Program-made: the position numbers and the translations under genes
Part shown: positions 61,690 through 64,000 of the stretch, piece by piece
How positions within the stretch are numbered: the stretch's first letter is position 1
Layout of the letters: the number at the start of each line of letters is the position of its first letter
Notes under the pieces: model-generated
What the model saw: only the letters and a program-made list of their open reading frames with translations
Database searches by the model: none
What the model was told of the DNA's origin: nothing
NCBI GenBank assembly: GCA_024579835.1
Contig: CP102060.1
Location: forward strand, 2,703,558-2,767,557
DNA from: Clostridiaceae bacterium HFYG-1003
GTDB taxonomy: Bacteria; Bacillota; Clostridia; Clostridiales; Clostridiaceae
Length of the DNA: 64,000 nt
Direction of reading: 5' to 3'

Positions 61690-62741
61690 GTGGCATGGTC
61701 CCCTCTGGAGAGGTCGGTCTGATAACCGGCGTCCTTGATTTTTTGTTCCAGTAACGTTTTTCCTTCGGCAGCCTCACTGCCGAAACTGACTTTTCCGTCA
61801 TACAGCGAATAGCTGGCCCGAACCCCCGGCGGGGACAGATTGGGCATGATGACGTTGCAGCCGGCCTTGAGTCCCAGTTCCCGCCCGTCGTCAGCCACAC
61901 TGGCCAGGGCGGTGGTAGCCGGGATGAGCGCCTGCGGCAGCAGCAGCCGGGTCAGTGACAGTAGGAGCAGCGTATCGGCCAGGCTTCCCGCCGGTTCCGC
62001 CTTGAATATCGTGTCATGGTGCGGCATAAACGGGCCGATGCCAACCATTTCAGCGTCCAGCTCCTTAACGAACAGCAGATCCTGGGCCAGGTCGGCCCTG
62101 GTCTGGCCCGGAATGCCGACCATGAAGCCGGCTCCCACCTGGTAGCCCAGCTCCTTCAGATCCCTCAGGCACTGGGTCCGTTCGTCGAAGTCAGAATTGG
62201 GATGGATTTTCTGATACAGATCCCGGTTCCTGGTTTCATGGCGCAGCAGGTATCGGTCAGCTCCGGCTTCACGCAGACGGCGGTAAGACTCGCGGCTGCG
62301 CTCTCCCAGCGACAGGGTGACGGCGGCATCCGGGAAATCCCGTCTGAGGGTCCGGATCAGCTCCGTCAGCACTTCGTCGGTAAAAGCGGGGTCTTCTCCC
62401 CCCTGCAGGACAAAGGTCCGAAAGCCCATTTCATAGCCGCCACGACAACTGGCCAGGATCTCCTCCTGGCTCAGTCGATAGCGGCGAATGTTGGGGTTAA
62501 GCCCATTGATTCCGCAATATTGGCAATGACGGATGCAGAAATTGGAGACTTCCACGAGTCCCCGCAGGAAGACCCGGTCGCCGTAAATCCGGCGACGGGT
62601 CGCATCCGCTTTTTGGGTCAGGTAGTCCCGGCTGGTCTCCTCGACATGCTCCAGAAGGTATTGGATTTCTTCCCCCGTCAGGGTATGGGATTCATCCAGA
62701 CGATCAATCAGTTCAATGCAGCGGTTGATTTTGGTATGCAT
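61674..62741 (-). CDS. hydE: [FeFe]-hydrogenase maturation radical SAM enzyme HydE
   Basis: This 355-residue radical SAM protein has the cluster motif NFCIRHCQYCGIN (about residues 68-76). RGGYEMGFRTFVLQGGED and the C-terminal CNVIMPNLSPPGVRASYSLY are the HydE signatures. It acts on an iron-cysteine precursor to build the 2Fe subcluster. It lies 23 bases after the hydrogenase gene and overlaps hydG, forming a hydA-hydE-hydG unit. Confidence 0.94.
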   Translation of the reverse strand: MHTKINRCIELIDRLDESHTLTGEEIQYLLEHVEETSRDYLTQKADATRRRIYGDRVFLRGLVEVSNFCIRHCQYCGINGLNPNIRRYRLSQEEILASCRGGYEMGFRTFVLQGGEDPAFTDEVLTELIRTLRRDFPDAAVTLSLGERSRESYRRLREAGADRYLLRHETRNRDLYQKIHPNSDFDERTQCLRDLKELGYQVGAGFMVGIPGQTRADLAQDLLFVKELDAEMVGIGPFMPHHDTIFKAEPAGSLADTLLLLSLTRLLLPQALIPATTALASVADDGRELGLKAGCNVIMPNLSPPGVRASYSLYDGKVSFGSEAAEGKTLLEQKIKDAGYQTDLSRGDHATWKIK

Positions 62742-62764
62742 GGTCAGGTCTCCAGCGCTCGGGC

Positions 62765-64000
62765 TTAGTGCTTGTGTACGTGAATCAGGTGCTTGTTGTC
62801 GGCCAGAAGGTCTTCAAACATCTGAGTGACTTCCGGATTGTTCTCAGAGCTCTTGATCAGGGAGCCGCGGTCAATTTTGTACAGTCCGCTGGCGCGCTGA
62901 GCTCTTAAGTCATGATTGACCGGTGAAGGCTGTCCGCCGCCGGCAACGCAGCCGCCGGGGCAGGCCATAACTTCCACGAAGTGGTAGTTCTTTTCACCCG
63001 ATTTAATCTGGCGGACCAGTTCATCGGCGTGCTTGAGTCCATGGACGACGGCCAGGCGAACTTCCAGTCCGTCCACATTGAAGGTGGCTTCCTTGATGTT
63101 TTCCAGACCGCGGACATCCTTGAAGATGACAGGCTTGGCATGCTGATCCGGCTTCTGGCTGAGCAGACGGGTAACCACCGCTTCGGTGACACCGCCGGTG
63201 GCGCCGAAGATCATACCGGCTCCGCTGGACAGTCCAAACGGCATATCGAAGGCTTCATCCTCCAGCTCGTCAAAGACGATGCCCATTTCTTTAATGGCGC
63301 TGGCCAGTTCCTGAGTGGTGAGAACGACATCGACATCCTTAATGCCTTCGGTCTCGAATTCCGGGCGGGCCGCCTCGGCTTTCTTGGCAGTACAGGGCAT
63401 GATGGAGACAATGACGGTTTCCCGGCCGTCGGCCTGATCCTTGGCTTTGTAATACTCCTTGACCACAGCGCCGAACATCTGCTGCGGCGATTTGCAGGTG
63501 GAGATGTTGGACAAGAGGTCGGGATGCTTGTTTTCGGCAAATTTCACCCAGCCCGGGCAGCAGCTGGTAAAGAGCGGCAGGTTTTCCCCCTTGGTCAGGC
63601 GGTCCACAAACTCGGCGCTTTCCTCAATGACCGTCATGTCCGCGGCAAAGGCGGTGTCATAGACTTCGTCGACGCCCATGATCTTTAAGGCCGCGACGAT
63701 TTTGCCAATGGTGATTTCTCCGCCATCCATTCCGAAACGTTCTCCCAGGGCGACCCGGACAGCCGGAGCGACCTGAGCGACTACGCGCTTCTTCTTATCT
63801 TCCAGCAGAGCCCAGAAGTTCTTGCGGTCATCCTTGACGGTAATGGCTCCGGTGGGGCAGACCACGCGGCACTGTCCGCAGTCCACGCAGTTGACCTCTC
63901 CAATGCCCTTGTTGAAGGCAGGGGTGATCAGCAGGTTGGATCCGCGATTGGCAAAGCTGATGGCACCGACTCCCTGGACTTCCTCGCAGACCCGGACACA
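62765..64000 (-). CDS. hydA: [FeFe]-hydrogenase large subunit (5' end outside window)
   Basis: 411 residues are visible; the frame is open to the window edge, so the N-terminus is missing. The visible start has ferredoxin-type Cys motifs ending in CVDCGQCRVVCPTGAI, one 4Fe4S site of the accessory domain. The H-cluster motifs are all present: TSCCPGWVKF, IMPCTAKKAEA and EVMACPGGCVAGGGQP. The layout fits HydA/HndD-type catalytic subunits of monomeric or NAD(P)-linked bifurcating hydrogenases. Which of these applies depends on genes outside the window. It is the first visible gene of the maturation operon. Confidence 0.93.
   Translation of the reverse strand, partial: CVRVCEEVQGVGAISFANRGSNLLITPAFNKGIGEVNCVDCGQCRVVCPTGAITVKDDRKNFWALLEDKKKRVVAQVAPAVRVALGERFGMDGGEITIGKIVAALKIMGVDEVYDTAFAADMTVIEESAEFVDRLTKGENLPLFTSCCPGWVKFAENKHPDLLSNISTCKSPQQMFGAVVKEYYKAKDQADGRETVIVSIMPCTAKKAEAARPEFETEGIKDVDVVLTTQELASAIKEMGIVFDELEDEAFDMPFGLSSGAGMIFGATGGVTEAVVTRLLSQKPDQHAKPVIFKDVRGLENIKEATFNVDGLEVRLAVVHGLKHADELVRQIKSGEKNYHFVEVMACPGGCVAGGGQPSPVNHDLRAQRASGLYKIDRGSLIKSSENNPEVTQMFEDLLADNKHLIHVHKH

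Overview
The window reads as chromosomal DNA of a moderately GC-rich (by eye mid-50s % GC) anaerobic member of the Bacillota, most likely class Clostridia. The reasons are purine-rich Shine-Dalgarno sites before nearly every gene, frequent TTG/GTG starts, a T-box riboswitch, lipobox lipoproteins, a PucR-type purine regulator, and an [FeFe]-hydrogenase with its HydE/HydG/HydF maturases. I cannot name a species. A catalase and a superoxide dismutase side by side suggest an anaerobe that meets oxygen.

Layout. 1-3.9 kb: the tail of a small secreted protein gene and a three-gene ABC exporter operon whose first permease carries an extra extracytoplasmic domain. 4.2-18.2 kb: a purine salvage and catabolism island made of an NCS2 purine permease, a PucR regulator leading a three-subunit xanthine-dehydrogenase-type operon (minus strand), and, divergent from it, a second three-subunit molybdenum hydroxylase with guanine deaminase, then adenine deaminase. 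18.5-21.7 kb: a large-subunit catalase and an SOD under a Fur-box-like palindrome. 22.2-25.3 kb (minus): a T-box whose specifier reads as an arginine codon precedes an amidinotransferase, a 40-residue membrane peptide and a sodium:solute symporter. 25.7-28.6 kb: an M20 deacylase and a GH13 alpha-glucosidase. 28.9-33.1 kb: a ZIP metal transporter, a CofE-like F420 ligase homologue and an S9 peptidase.

33.2-50.5 kb is more AT-rich and rich in exported proteins: two orphan CRISPR-like repeats, a secreted 5'-nucleotidase, an NTP pyrophosphohydrolase, an AraC/GyrI regulator, tRNA-Ser(UGA), a secreted subtilase, an SH3b protein with a sortase-like C-terminus, and two DUF5050-type beta-propeller lipoproteins. 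Between the lipoproteins lies a metal-transport group: a fragment resembling a RIC hemerythrin, a P1B-ATPase with an unusual CPG motif, and an HMA metal-binding protein. 50.5-55 kb holds a second AraC/GyrI regulator, a membrane protein of unknown function, a GNAT acetyltransferase and a YgeY-like M20 hydrolase. 55.4-58.7 kb is a molybdate ABC operon (modA, modB, modC) ending in a small HTH-TOBE regulator. 58.9-64 kb (minus) is the hydrogenase set: hydA (cut by the window edge), hydE, hydG and hydF.

Working together: molybdate uptake could supply the two molybdenum hydroxylases. The purine permease and the adenine and guanine deaminases could feed them hypoxanthine and xanthine. The T-box operon is the most unusual regulatory unit here, because an arginine-starvation sensor appears to control a guanidino-group transferase and a transporter.
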